From Hymenobacter sp. BT18 (GTDB lineage Bacteria; Bacteroidota; Bacteroidia; Cytophagales; Hymenobacteraceae), in assembly GCF_012273015.1 (NCBI RefSeq), contig NZ_CP050954.1, positions 1,488,001-1,552,000 of the forward strand: 64,000 bases of DNA. The letters are read 5' to 3'. Both the position numbers and the translations under genes were made by a program. This document shows, piece by piece, positions 17,598 through 26,202 of the stretch. A model generated the notes under the pieces. It did not search any database. It saw nothing but the letters and a program-made list of their open reading frames with translations, and was not told the DNA's origin. Positions within the stretch are counted from its first letter, which is position 1. Each line of letters begins with the position of its first letter.

Positions 17598-18186
17598 TAA
17601 CCGCTCTGCACTGAATTGGGCGTTGCTGGCCCTGCTTACGGGCGGGGCCAGCAGCTGCTCTACCGATTATAGTACACTGCCTACGTATTCGGCGGAGCGC
17701 AAGCTGTTGCAGGTAGTGGTAGAAGTACCGGCTGGCACCAATCATCTGCAGCACTACAACCCGGCTACTAGGCAATTTGAGGCCGTGCGGCGCGCGGGCC
17801 TCGACCAAGTCGTGGAGTTCCTGCCTTCTCCGGGCAACCAAGGCTTCATTCCCAGTACGCTTGCCGCCGAGCAGCAAACACCGCTACCGGCCCTGGTGCT
17901 GGCCGAAGCCCAACCCGCCGGCACCGTGGTGGAAGTACAAGCCCTGGGGCTGCTTACCCTCGATGATGGGGGCCAGCTCCGGCAGGTTGTACTGGCCACG
18001 CCAGCCCGGCCCAGCCAGCAGATCCTACCCGGCATCAGCACCTGGCAGGGCCTCATCAATAAGTATCCTGGCGTACGCACGGTACTAAGTCAGTGGTACC
18101 AGCACCAGGGCCGGCCCGGCGAAATCCGGATAGTGAGCTGGAAGGATGAGCGGGCCGCGGCCCAGGCTATTCAACAGGCCCGATAA
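17578..18186 (+). CDS. Lipoprotein with degenerate inorganic-pyrophosphatase fold
   Basis: A 202-residue protein with a lipobox-like end (GGASSC, Cys27). The body aligns with soluble family I pyrophosphatase: VVVEVPAGTNHLQHYN, GFIPSTLA, PLPALVLAEAQPAGTVVEVQALGLL, and the C-terminal helix RIVSWKDERAAAQAI, matching the E. coli enzyme's KVEGWENAEAAKAEI. However, the metal-binding loop DGDPVD reads QQTPLP here, so all three aspartates are absent, and the lysine and tyrosine of the active site are also changed. It is predicted to be catalytically inactive and perhaps ligand-binding. Its ATG overlaps the 3' end of the M1 peptidase gene, so the two are probably translationally coupled. Confidence 0.7.
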   Translation: MSTWRSSNRSALNWALLALLTGGASSCSTDYSTLPTYSAERKLLQVVVEVPAGTNHLQHYNPATRQFEAVRRAGLDQVVEFLPSPGNQGFIPSTLAAEQQTPLPALVLAEAQPAGTVVEVQALGLLTLDDGGQLRQVVLATPARPSQQILPGISTWQGLINKYPGVRTVLSQWYQHQGRPGEIRIVSWKDERAAAQAIQQAR

Positions 18187-18203
18187 CCATTCAGGCAAGA
18201 CGC

Positions 18204-18240
18204 AAAAAAGCCCCGCTGGATGTTCCAGCGGGGCTTTTTT
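18204..18240. terminator. Bidirectional terminator
   Basis: A 17-base perfect stem (AAAAAAGCCCCGCTGGA with its complement) around a TGT loop separates the convergent lipoprotein and coiled-coil genes. A and T tracts on each side make it functional in both directions. Confidence 0.9.
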
Positions 18241-18256
18241 GTGGAAGTAGGAACAA

Positions 18257-18964
18257 CTACTCAATCTTGTTCATGCGCTCCTTCACAGCTTCGAGGGCCA
18301 CGCGCATGTTCACAATGTCGGCGCGGGCAGCTTCCTGCTCTTTCAGGTTCATGTCAATCTGGTTGTTGTACTGCTGCAGTTCAGCGGCGTTCTGCACCAA
18401 CTGCTGCTGAATTTCGATTTTCTTGGCTTTGTTTTTCTCGATGTCTTTCTTGATGGCATCAGCCTTCTGAATTACCGTCATGTGGTTGTTCTGCGAAGCA
18501 ACCAGGGCTTTTTCAGCTTCAGCTACCTGCAGGGCCAGGTCTTCGCGGTAGAGCATGCGGGCGAAGTCTTTCAGGTACGTTTCGCTGGCTTTCCACTGTA
18601 CCGGCGTAGCATCCTTGCTCAGGTAAGCATTGCCCAAGTCAATAGACCACCATACGGAGGTACCGGTAGGCGTAGCATCAACCTTGCTGATGATGCGAAT
18701 AGGGGTCTTGGAAATAGACTCAACAACCACACCATCCATGGTGTAGACGCCTTTATCGGCTTTCACTTTGCCGATTTTTTCGGTAATCCATTTCAGCCAA
18801 GAATCGTCTACCCGCTTGCTGTCAAGCTGGATAGTAACGCGCTGGCCCTTACGCGGAATACCTTTGATAGCCATGTCGGTTTCGTCCACTGGCGACTTCT
18901 GCGCGTAGCCAGTCACCGTCAGAACGAACATCAACAGCAGGGTTAGGAGTACGCCTGGTTTCAT
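18257..18964 (-). CDS. Exported coiled-coil protein of unknown function
   Basis: This 235-residue protein has a signal peptide (MKPGVLLTLLLMFVLTVTGYAQ, cleavage near 22), a compact alpha/beta region (about 30-125) with KGIPRKGQRVTIQLDSK, and a long C-terminal coiled coil (about 135-235) rich in Lys, Glu, Asn and Gln (KKDIEKNKAKKIEIQQQL). It is probably periplasmic. I do not recognise the family; similar proteins are annotated as hypothetical in Bacteroidota. A promoter-like TAAATTTG lies about 80 bases upstream. Confidence 0.75.
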   Translation of the reverse strand: MKPGVLLTLLLMFVLTVTGYAQKSPVDETDMAIKGIPRKGQRVTIQLDSKRVDDSWLKWITEKIGKVKADKGVYTMDGVVVESISKTPIRIISKVDATPTGTSVWWSIDLGNAYLSKDATPVQWKASETYLKDFARMLYREDLALQVAEAEKALVASQNNHMTVIQKADAIKKDIEKNKAKKIEIQQQLVQNAAELQQYNNQIDMNLKEQEAARADIVNMRVALEAVKERMNKIE

Positions 18965-19042
18965 AGAAGTGAAAGTGGTTGAATGTTAAGGAAATGCAAT
19001 AGGAGGTGAAGCAAACGGCCCAATGACTGAAAACCGACTCAC

Positions 19043-19050
19043 CAAATTTA
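19043..19050 (-). promoter_or_regulatory. Candidate -7 promoter element for the coiled-coil gene
   Basis: On the minus strand this reads TAAATTTG, matching the Bacteroidota -7 consensus, 79 bases before the ATG at 18964. No clear TTG lies at the expected -33 spacing. Confidence 0.4.
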
Positions 19051-19243
19051 ACTAGCTCCAACCCAAAAACCGTGCGCTAACAAACGTTTTTTTTGGCCCG
19101 CCCCCGCTTTTGTTATATAATCACAATAGCATATTAAGGAAGTCCAACAAAAACCCTATTATCAGGGCTTTGGCAGCAATATTTAGGCTAGCGAATAGCC
19201 TCCCGTTGAAACCTTCTGTCAGAATCCCGGTTAATCGGGCCAT

Positions 19244-19651
19244 ATGAAGGTTACGATTTGCCGCAAAGAACACTTCAACGCCGCCCACCGCCTGTACAAC
19301 CCGGCTTGGTCGGACGCTGAGAATGCCGAGGCCTTTGGCCCCTGCGCCAACGCCAACTACCACGGGCACAACTACGAGCTGGTCGTGCGCCTGACGGGCA
19401 GTATTGACCCCGATACGGGCTACGTGTACGACATGAAACGGCTGAGTACGCTCATTAAACGGGAGATTCTGGATACCTTTGACCACCGGAACCTGAATTT
19501 GGACACCGAAGACTTTCGGCAGCTGAACCCGACCGCCGAGAACATGGCGGTTGTCATCTGGAATCGGCTCCGCCCCCACCTGGCCCCCACTCTGGCGTTA
19601 GCGGTGACGCTCTACGAAACGGAGCGAAATTTTGTAGAATACCATGGATAA
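19244..19651 (+). CDS. 6-pyruvoyl-tetrahydropterin synthase / QueD family protein
   Basis: The 135-residue protein is a member of the PTPS/6-carboxy-tetrahydropterin synthase family. Zinc ligands are visible: His15 in FNAAHRL, and His40 and His42 in CANANYHGHNYEL, with Cys34 as the catalytic cysteine. The YDMKRL and DHRNLN segments are also conserved. The family converts dihydroneopterin triphosphate to a pterin intermediate. Because the gene overlaps folE by 8 bases, which supplies that substrate, it acts either in pterin cofactor synthesis or in the queuosine route (queD). Sequence alone does not settle which. The ATG at 19244 is a good family start. Confidence 0.85.
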   Translation: MKVTICRKEHFNAAHRLYNPAWSDAENAEAFGPCANANYHGHNYELVVRLTGSIDPDTGYVYDMKRLSTLIKREILDTFDHRNLNLDTEDFRQLNPTAENMAVVIWNRLRPHLAPTLALAVTLYETERNFVEYHG

Positions 19652-20297
19652 CCCCGCGTCCGGCTCTGCCGATTTGCTTCTTCCTGCCGACCTGCGTACG
19701 CCCCTGCGTCCGGATGCCTTTGCTTTATCTGACGAGGAGAAAATTGCGGCCATGGAGCCGCACTTCCACGCCATTATGGAGTTGCTGGGCCTCGACCTGA
19801 CCGACGACAGTCTGAGCGGCACGCCGCGCCGGGTGGCCAAAATGTATGTACAGGAGTGGTTTCGGGGCCTCGACCCGCGCCACGAACCCGCCGTCAAGCT
19901 GTTCGAAAACCGCTACCAGTACCACAACATGCTCATCGAAAAGGACATTACGCTCTTTTCGTGCTGCGAGCACCACTTCGTACCCATCATTGGGAAGGCG
20001 CACGTAGCCTACCTGCCGGGCGAGCATGTGGTGGGCCTATCGAAGCTAAACCGGGTGGTGCAGTACTATGCCCGCCGCCCCCAGGTGCAGGAGCGGCTTA
20101 CGCGCCAGATTGCCGAGCAACTCAAGCACAGCCTGCAGACGGAAGACGTGGCCGTCCTCATCGAAGCCGACCATCTGTGTGTGATGAGCCGGGGTGTAAA
20201 CGACACGAGCAGCAGCACCATTACGGCTGAGTATAGCGGCCGTTTTGCCGATGACCAGCAGTACCGAACCGAGTTTCTGCGCCTGATTGGCCGGTAG
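19644..20297 (+). CDS. folE: GTP cyclohydrolase I
   Basis: FolE opens GTP to 7,8-dihydroneopterin triphosphate, the entry step for folate and other pterins. The 217-residue length is normal. Motifs include GTPRRVAKMYVQEWFRGL, LFSCCEHHFVPIIGKAHVAYLP (zinc Cys and His), VGLSKLNRVVQYYARRPQVQERLT, and LIEADHLCVMSRGVND (His and Cys). The start codon lies inside the end of the PTPS-family gene, so translation is coupled. The 40-residue N-terminal segment before the catalytic core is variable. Confidence 0.96.
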   Translation: MDNPASGSADLLLPADLRTPLRPDAFALSDEEKIAAMEPHFHAIMELLGLDLTDDSLSGTPRRVAKMYVQEWFRGLDPRHEPAVKLFENRYQYHNMLIEKDITLFSCCEHHFVPIIGKAHVAYLPGEHVVGLSKLNRVVQYYARRPQVQERLTRQIAEQLKHSLQTEDVAVLIEADHLCVMSRGVNDTSSSTITAEYSGRFADDQQYRTEFLRLIGR

Positions 20298-20356
20298 CCC
20301 GGGCATGCCGGTTTTTGGTTGTAGTTTGCGCGCCCATTTCCCCTCTCTTTTCGCTC

Positions 20357-21295
20357 ATGGCTACCAACGTGCAGGAAACCGCCCGTAAAGTATTGATTGC
20401 CGGGGGTACCGGCCTGATTGGCACCCGCCTCAGCGAGATGCTGATTGACGCCGGCTACGATGTAGCGCATGTGAGCCGCCAGTCGGGGCCTACGCACTAC
20501 CGCCGCTTCCGCTGGGACTTACGCTCCCAAACCATTGATGAAGCGGCCGTGCCTTATGCCGATTACGTCATTAACCTAGCGGGCTCCAGCGTCTCGGAAG
20601 GCAAGTGGACCGAGGAGCGCAAGCGCGAAATACTGGATAGCCGCCTGGGGGGCACCAACTTGCTGGTGCGGGAGCTGCGGGAGCGGCAGCACCACGTGCG
20701 GGCCTTTCTGTCGGTATCGGCCATTGGCATCTACGGCGACGCCGGCGACAAGCTGGTAACGGAGGAAACGCCTCCTGCTCCCGCCGGCGACTTTCTGGCG
20801 GATGTATCGCGGCGCTGGGAAGCGGCGGCCCTGGCAGCCCAGGAGCAGGGCGTACGAACCGTTGTGCCGCGGGTGGGCATTGTCCTCAGCCCCGAAGGCG
20901 GGGCCTTGGTGCCCCTGGCCCGGACTATTAAAATGATGGCCGGAGCACCGCTGGGCTCGGGCCGGCAGTATATGTCCTGGATTCACCTTGACGACTTATG
21001 CCGCCTGCTGATGCAGATGCTGGAGCAGCCCCAGTGGCAGGGGGTGTATAATGCCGTAGCGCCTAATCCCGTCACCAACCAGACCTTCACCGAAACCCTA
21101 GCCGAAGTACTGCACCGCCCCCTGGTGTTGCCTAAGGTACCGGAGTTCGGCCTGAAGCTGATGATGGGTGAAATGAGCGAAATCGTGCTATCCTCCCAGC
21201 GGGTAAGCGCCGAAAAGGTGTTGCGGGCGGGCTTCGTATTTGAATACCCGCAGCTGAAGCCGGCCCTGGAATCGTTCTACGGCGAAGAGCTGTAA
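20357..21295 (+). CDS. TIGR01777-family NAD(P)-dependent epimerase
   Basis: A 312-residue extended short-chain dehydrogenase. The Rossmann motif is KVLIAGGTGLIGTRLSEML near the N-terminus, followed by NLAGSSVSEGKWTEERKREILDSR, SVSAIGIYGD, and a C-terminal LPKVPEFGLKLMMGEMSEIVLSSQRV, which is the diagnostic TIGR01777/DUF1731 signature (YfcH-like). The substrate is unknown. The ATG at 20357 is preferred over an earlier in-frame start at 20315. A TAGTTTG motif, one base shorter than the -7 consensus, lies about 34 bases upstream. Confidence 0.88.
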   Translation: MATNVQETARKVLIAGGTGLIGTRLSEMLIDAGYDVAHVSRQSGPTHYRRFRWDLRSQTIDEAAVPYADYVINLAGSSVSEGKWTEERKREILDSRLGGTNLLVRELRERQHHVRAFLSVSAIGIYGDAGDKLVTEETPPAPAGDFLADVSRRWEAAALAAQEQGVRTVVPRVGIVLSPEGGALVPLARTIKMMAGAPLGSGRQYMSWIHLDDLCRLLMQMLEQPQWQGVYNAVAPNPVTNQTFTETLAEVLHRPLVLPKVPEFGLKLMMGEMSEIVLSSQRVSAEKVLRAGFVFEYPQLKPALESFYGEEL

Positions 21296-21306
21296 GCCCC
21301 AGGTAT

Positions 21307-22518
21307 ATGCGGAGGCTAGGCCAGGCCGTGCTGGTTTGTCTGCTGCTGGGTATCGGTTACCTCAACACCCGACTGTATTACCGCCCCCACGTTACATATA
21401 CGGCAGCCGGCCCCGTAAACGAGGATGTGCTCCACCAGTTGCGGTTCCTGAAAGTGCAGATGCACGCGGGAGCCGCCGAGGAAATGCAGGAAATCTACCC
21501 GGAAGGCTATGTGTACCTGCACGCCCTTTACAGCCTTACCTGGATAGAACTGGTGAAGCACTTGGCTCCCACCAACTTAGTGTACCGGGAAGGCCGCAGG
21601 GAAAGCGCCTGGTCGCTCAAAGCCATAGATTCGTCCGTGGGCCGGCAAGTATTCGACTCCGAATTACCCTTGCCTTACGGCGCTTTTTATCAGGGGTGGC
21701 ACACCTATATTCTGGGCCGATATCTGGCCATGCAACCCGTGGCCCAACGGTCGGGCCCGGACGTGGCCCGCTTTCGCCGCCAGTGTGCTCAGATTGCGCA
21801 GGTGCTTAAGGAAAGTCCTTATCCTGAATCTTACCGAGGAGCCGCCTGGCCCGCCGATGGCTTGCTCTGCGTAGCCTCCCTGGCTTGGCACGACCGTATT
21901 CTTCCTGGGCGCTACCGCCCGGTTATCAGGCAGTGGCTGCAGGCGGCCGAAACCCGGCTTGATTCTCTGGGCCTGATTCCGCACCAGGTGCAGCCGCACT
22001 CCGGGCGCGTACTGGAGGCGGCCCGTGGCTCTTCTCAAAGCCAGCTGCTTAATTTTCTGCTGGAGGTTGACTCCGTGTATGCCCGCCAGCATTTCACGCG
22101 CTACAAAGCCTATTTTCTTACCAAGCGTTTTGGCCTGCCGGGAATACGCGAAGCAGCAAATGAAGCAGCCGAGGTAGCCGACATTGACTCGGGGCCGGTG
22201 ATTCTCGGAATTGGCGGGGCGGCTTCTATCGTTGGGCGGCGCACTATGCAGCGGTATGGTGATACCACCACGGCGGTGGGGCTGCGCAACAGTATCGAGG
22301 CGTTTGGCTTACCGTTCCAACGCCATGGTCAAAAGAGTTACCTCTTTGGCCAGCTCCCCATTGCGGATGCCTTCATTGCCTGGGGCAACGTGCTGGAAAG
22401 CCGCCAGGAAATTGCGGGCGCTACTGGTTGGCGCGCTGGGTTTCAGCTGCTTTCTGGCTTACTCGCCGGGCTGTTATTCTGGGGTATCCGTTGGTTGCGG
22501 CCTCGCCCCGTGGACTAG
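21307..22518 (+). CDS. Membrane-anchored protein, possibly linalool dehydratase-isomerase-like
   Basis: The 403-residue protein has an N-terminal membrane segment (about 5-19) and a C-terminal one (about 376-395). Between them lies a helical domain with PYPESYRGAAWPADGLLCVASLAWHDRIL and ADIDSGPVILGIGGAASIVGRRTM. The order of these segments recalls the (alpha/alpha)6 barrel of linalool dehydratase-isomerase, but the catalytic cysteines I remember from that enzyme are not evident, so this is only a fold-level suggestion. It starts 11 bases after the epimerase gene and ends one base before the convergent PBP1A gene. The function is unknown. Confidence 0.6.
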   Translation: MRRLGQAVLVCLLLGIGYLNTRLYYRPHVTYTAAGPVNEDVLHQLRFLKVQMHAGAAEEMQEIYPEGYVYLHALYSLTWIELVKHLAPTNLVYREGRRESAWSLKAIDSSVGRQVFDSELPLPYGAFYQGWHTYILGRYLAMQPVAQRSGPDVARFRRQCAQIAQVLKESPYPESYRGAAWPADGLLCVASLAWHDRILPGRYRPVIRQWLQAAETRLDSLGLIPHQVQPHSGRVLEAARGSSQSQLLNFLLEVDSVYARQHFTRYKAYFLTKRFGLPGIREAANEAAEVADIDSGPVILGIGGAASIVGRRTMQRYGDTTTAVGLRNSIEAFGLPFQRHGQKSYLFGQLPIADAFIAWGNVLESRQEIAGATGWRAGFQLLSGLLAGLLFWGIRWLRPRPVD

Positions 22519-22519
22519 C

Positions 22520-24901
22520 TTACGGCCGCAGACTATCCGGCACCGGGGCAGCTCCGCTGTTGAGCTGCTCCAGGAGGTTATCCATGGCAATAGTGTCCAC
22601 GGGCGCGGCCCGGCGTGGGCGGGGCTCCTCGGTGTAGCACACGTACTTTTTGCTGATTTTAACGATAGGCTTCGGAAACGGCCCCATGGTAATATCCAGG
22701 TCCTTGTCTTGGTAGAGCTTCTCCATATACGTGCCGAAGATGGGCAGCGCCATGCGGCCGCCTTCGCCCTGCTGGGTGCGGAAGAAGTGGATGCTACGGT
22801 CTTCACCCCCTACCCACACGCCTGTTACCAGGTCCTTGGTGACGCCCATGTACCAGCCGTCGGAGTAGTTAGAAGTGGTACCGGTTTTGCCGCCGATCTG
22901 GTTGTCTTTCTTCCACAGCTCATACTCCCACAGCGCCTGCGAGGTACCGCCGGGCTCATCCATCCCGCCGCGCAGCATGTAGAGCATCAGCCAGGCCGTT
23001 TCCGGCGAAATCACGCGCTTTTGTTGAGGGTCGAATTGCTTGATGACGTTGCCGTTGCGGTCTTCGATGCGGGTGATGAACATGGGCTCGGTGCGGAAGC
23101 CCTGGTTGACGAAAGTGCCGTAGGCATTCACCATCTCGTACACGCTTACATCCCCGGCCGAACCCAGCCCGATGCTGGGCACGGGCAGCAGCTTGCTTTT
23201 GATGCCCACTTTGTGCGCGTACTTGGCCACGTTCTCCCAGCCTACCAACTCTGTGAGCTGGGCCGTTACGGAGTTTACGGAGCGGGCCATGGCGTGGCGC
23301 AAGGTCATGTTGATGCCAGTGTACTCCCGGGTCACGTTGTCGGGCTTCCACTCCATGGGCTTACCATCTTCCACGTAGTTGATGGTGACACGCTGGTCCC
23401 GGATCCGGTCACAGGGGGTGTAGCCATTGTCGATGGCGGTGAGGTAGACGAAAGGCTTGAAGGTGGAGCCGGCCTGCCGCTTGCCCTGCTTTACGTGGTC
23501 GTACTTGAAGAACTTGTAGTCGAGGCCGCCCACCCAGGCTTTCACCTGGCCCGTGAAGGGGTCCATGGTCATCATGCCGGCGTGCAGGAAGTGCTTGTAG
23601 TACGCCAGCGAATCGAGCGGCGACATGACAAGCGTGGTATCCCCGTCGCCCTTCCAGGTAAACACCTTGATGGGGCGTTTGCGGTGCAGGGCGGAGTCTA
23701 CCAGATCGGGGCGGCCGGGGTAGCGCGCTACCAATTCCTTGTAGGCGTCGGCGCGCTTCATCTGCGTCTCGATGAAGTTGGGGATTTCGTTGCCGTCTTC
23801 GTCCACCCAGGGATTGGAGTCGCGGTTGCGCCAAAAGTTGTCGAAGGAGCGTTGCAGCACTTTCATGCGCTTGTGCACGGCTTCTTCGGCGTGGGCCTGC
23901 ATACGCGAGTCGATGGTGAGGTACACCTTCAGTCCGTCGCGGTACAGGTCGTAGCCATTCTTCTTGCACCAGTCGTTCACAAACTGACTAACGGCGCCCC
24001 GGAAATACGTTTCGGGCCCATCGACGTGCTTTTCTACCTGGTATTGCAGTGCAATGGGCCGGGCTTGCAGCAGCTGTACGCTGTCCTTGGAAAGAAAGCC
24101 GGCCTGATGCATACGCTCCAGTACCAGGTTGCGGCGGCGTTTGGCCGCTTCGGGGTGAAAGCGGGCGTTGTAGGTGGTGGGGGCATTCACCGCTCCTATC
24201 AGCATAGCCGCCTGCTCGGGTTGCAGGCCCGCCGGCGTGGTGCTGAAAAACGTTTTGGCGGCTACCTTGATGCCGTAGGATTGGGAGCCGTAGTCGACGG
24301 TGTTGAGGTAGAGCCGCAGAATTTCTTCTTTGGTATAACGGCGCTCCAGCTCCACGGCCGTCAGCCACTCCTTAGTTTTGTTGATGACGGTGCTCAGGAC
24401 AGGCACGTGCCCCAGGAGCCCGGTATTGCCCGCCCGCCGGATTTTGTAGAGGTTTTTGGCCAGCTGCTGCGTGATAGTAGAGCCGCCCCCACCCTTGCTG
24501 CCCGTAAGCACCCCCGATACGGCCCGGGCAATGGCCTTGGGGTCGATGCCGGCGTGGTCGTAGAAGCGTACGTCTTCGGTGGCTACCAGGGCCTTCACCA
24601 GCCAGGGCGACATTTCACTTAAGGGTACGGGGGCGCGGTTTTCGCGGAAATACCGGCCAATCATTACCCCGTCGGAAGTGTATACTTCTGAAGGCTGCTC
24701 TACTTTGGGATTTTCCAGCTCTTCCAGGCTCGGCGACTTCCCAAACAAAAACAGGAAGTTGATGCTCACCAGAATGGGATACAGCAGAAATACGCCCAGG
24801 CCGACCACAAAAAAGCCCCAGATAAAGCGCGTCAGAATGTTGGGCCAGCGCCGGCCAGCGCCGGTGGGGGTAGTAGCTTTTGACGAGGTACGTGCGGGCA
24901 T
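22520..24901 (-). CDS. Class A penicillin-binding protein (PBP1A-like)
   Basis: A 793-residue bifunctional peptidoglycan polymerase of the inner membrane. After a cytoplasmic tail and one membrane helix (about 28-49) comes a GT51 glycosyltransferase domain with TEDVRFYDHAGIDPKAIARA and GGGSTITQQLAKNLY. The transpeptidase domain has the SxxK motif in AGSTFKPFVYL, SxN in ARSVNSVTAQ and KTGTT in GGKTGTTSNYSDGWYMG. It is followed by a Pro/Arg-rich C-terminal tail. It joins glycan chains and crosslinks stem peptides. A TATATTTG promoter element lies about 50 bases upstream. Confidence 0.95.
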   Translation of the reverse strand: MPARTSSKATTPTGAGRRWPNILTRFIWGFFVVGLGVFLLYPILVSINFLFLFGKSPSLEELENPKVEQPSEVYTSDGVMIGRYFRENRAPVPLSEMSPWLVKALVATEDVRFYDHAGIDPKAIARAVSGVLTGSKGGGGSTITQQLAKNLYKIRRAGNTGLLGHVPVLSTVINKTKEWLTAVELERRYTKEEILRLYLNTVDYGSQSYGIKVAAKTFFSTTPAGLQPEQAAMLIGAVNAPTTYNARFHPEAAKRRRNLVLERMHQAGFLSKDSVQLLQARPIALQYQVEKHVDGPETYFRGAVSQFVNDWCKKNGYDLYRDGLKVYLTIDSRMQAHAEEAVHKRMKVLQRSFDNFWRNRDSNPWVDEDGNEIPNFIETQMKRADAYKELVARYPGRPDLVDSALHRKRPIKVFTWKGDGDTTLVMSPLDSLAYYKHFLHAGMMTMDPFTGQVKAWVGGLDYKFFKYDHVKQGKRQAGSTFKPFVYLTAIDNGYTPCDRIRDQRVTINYVEDGKPMEWKPDNVTREYTGINMTLRHAMARSVNSVTAQLTELVGWENVAKYAHKVGIKSKLLPVPSIGLGSAGDVSVYEMVNAYGTFVNQGFRTEPMFITRIEDRNGNVIKQFDPQQKRVISPETAWLMLYMLRGGMDEPGGTSQALWEYELWKKDNQIGGKTGTTSNYSDGWYMGVTKDLVTGVWVGGEDRSIHFFRTQQGEGGRMALPIFGTYMEKLYQDKDLDITMGPFPKPIVKISKKYVCYTEEPRPRRAAPVDTIAMDNLLEQLNSGAAPVPDSLRP

Positions 24902-24950
24902 GCAAAGCAGATTAAGCAGCAGCCACGCCAGCTGGCGGCTACAGGAAACG

Positions 24951-24958
24951 CAAATATA
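24951..24958 (-). promoter_or_regulatory. Candidate -7 promoter element for the PBP gene
   Basis: On the minus strand this reads TATATTTG, an exact match to TAnnTTTG, 50 bases before the PBP start codon. No TTG is seen 19-20 bases further upstream. Confidence 0.45.
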
Positions 24959-24997
24959 CCAGTTAGGGCCAGCCCAGCGGCACAGCCCGCCGGCAAA

Positions 24998-25381
24998 TCA
25001 GTTGGTACGCTCGCGCAGGCGGCTGCCCCAGGTGGCCAATACCAACAATAAGCCCTTACCGGTATCCAGCACGAGGTTATCGAGCCGCCCGTAGCCCAAG
25101 TACAGCCCCAGGCCAATGCCCACCCACCACAGACCCAGCACATAGCCCAGCGGGGCATAGCCAGGGTGGCGTTTCCACGTCCAGTACAAAGCCAGGCCAC
25201 AAACCAAGGTAACCAACAGCAGCAGCCAAGCCATAGCAAAGGCCATGAACCGCGTATCGGAAGTGGGCGCTACTCCGAACTTGGTAAGCACCAGATCAGG
25301 AAGCAAGAACCCTGCAAAGGTGAGGGCAGCTTCCAGCAGCAAGGAAAAGACGAGCAAGAGCAATAACGCTTTTCGAGCCAT
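24998..25381 (-). CDS. Four-helix membrane protein of unknown function
   Basis: The 127-residue product is almost entirely hydrophobic, with four predicted membrane helices (about 5-27, 45-66, 76-98 and 105-117) and basic ends (MARKALL, RLRERTN). No motif is recognised. It is the last gene of a run of small membrane-protein genes on the minus strand that starts near 29.6 kb. It may not share a transcript with all of them, as gaps of 60-70 bases occur. Confidence 0.6.
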   Translation of the reverse strand: MARKALLLLLVFSLLLEAALTFAGFLLPDLVLTKFGVAPTSDTRFMAFAMAWLLLLVTLVCGLALYWTWKRHPGYAPLGYVLGLWWVGIGLGLYLGYGRLDNLVLDTGKGLLLVLATWGSRLRERTN

Positions 25382-25450
25382 CGGGTGGAAGGTTGGGCAG
25401 TAAGCGTTTGTAAGAAAAGGAAAAATCCTTGCTTACCCCAGGCCCCGCTT

Positions 25451-25786
25451 CTACTGCCACCAAACCCAGGCCAGACATCCCAGCAAAGCCAGCAGGGTGG
25501 CCATGGCCGTGCTTACCACTACCACCGCATAGGCCAGCCAACGCCAGCCCCTATGCGCAATACTTCCCGCTATCCGCCAGAGCCACCAGGCACCCAGTAC
25601 AGGCAAGGCCACCAGGCACACTTTGGCCACCATCCGCGCCACGGGCACTGCCGCGGGCGTATGCAACCATAGCTCTTCACTCAGCCCGGTGCTGACCATA
25701 GCCAAAACCAAGGCTGCCAGCACCCACCACAGCGGGGCAGGCACCAGCCGCAGGGCCCGGTTAGCTATTTCTGGCAGACGACTCAT
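25451..25786 (-). CDS. Three-helix membrane protein of unknown function
   Basis: A 111-residue protein with a short N-terminal amphipathic segment and three membrane helices rich in Trp, Val and Ala (WWVLAALVLAMVST; ALPVLGAWWLWRIAG; YAVVVVSTAMATLLALLG). No family was recognised. It lies between two other small membrane-protein genes on the same strand, with no terminator seen between them. Confidence 0.55.
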   Translation of the reverse strand: MSRLPEIANRALRLVPAPLWWVLAALVLAMVSTGLSEELWLHTPAAVPVARMVAKVCLVALPVLGAWWLWRIAGSIAHRGWRWLAYAVVVVSTAMATLLALLGCLAWVWWQ

Positions 25787-25825
25787 GGCAGCGTGGCGCT
25801 TGGAACAAAGAAAAACTGGCTGACC

Positions 25826-26065
25826 TTAAAGCTGCGCGGCCCAAGCCTCCCCCGCCGGTGACCACAGCACGAACAAGCCAAACGCCAGCCCCAGCAGAAA
25901 CAGCAGCAAGGCACTTACGCCCGGCACTACGGTGGTCAGCAGGCGGATGCGGTAGTCGGGCTGGGAGGCAGTGGTTTCCTGCCAGGACAGCAGCATAGCC
26001 AGCGCGGCAATACTCCCCATAGCCATCAGTAGGGCCAGCAGGGTTAGAAATAGTTGCAATAGCAT
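25826..26065 (-). CDS. Two-helix membrane protein, paralogue of the gene at 26622
   Basis: The 79-residue product has two membrane helices: LFLTLLALLMAMGSIAALAMLL and VVPGVSALLLFLLGLAFGLFVLW, separated by a polar segment SWQETTASQPDYRIRLLT. It is clearly related to the gene at 26622-26862, which has ALTLVGLLVCAGDIVALATLL then TWQERAADPG...RQRLLTGVVP. This intact copy shows the expected ending VLWSPAGEAWAAQL, which reveals the frameshift in its neighbour. The function is unknown; the pairing with other small membrane proteins suggests a membrane complex or accessory subunits. Confidence 0.6.
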   Translation of the reverse strand: MLLQLFLTLLALLMAMGSIAALAMLLSWQETTASQPDYRIRLLTTVVPGVSALLLFLLGLAFGLFVLWSPAGEAWAAQL

Positions 26066-26202
26066 GGAGAAGGGCGGGAAGTGTGAGGTTGCACAGCCTG
26101 AAGAGCCGTACAGGGACTATACATACTTAAAAACCCGCCAGGCAGATTTCCCTTCTCTGGCGACAGCTCATACCTAACGGCCGCTCCCGGGGCAGCTTGC
26201 CG

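Noticed and set aside
22211..24622. An 803-residue open frame on the plus strand opposite the PBP1A gene
   Set aside because: It is the complement of a well-supported class A PBP gene, has no recognisable domain, and long antisense frames are expected in GC-rich coding DNA.
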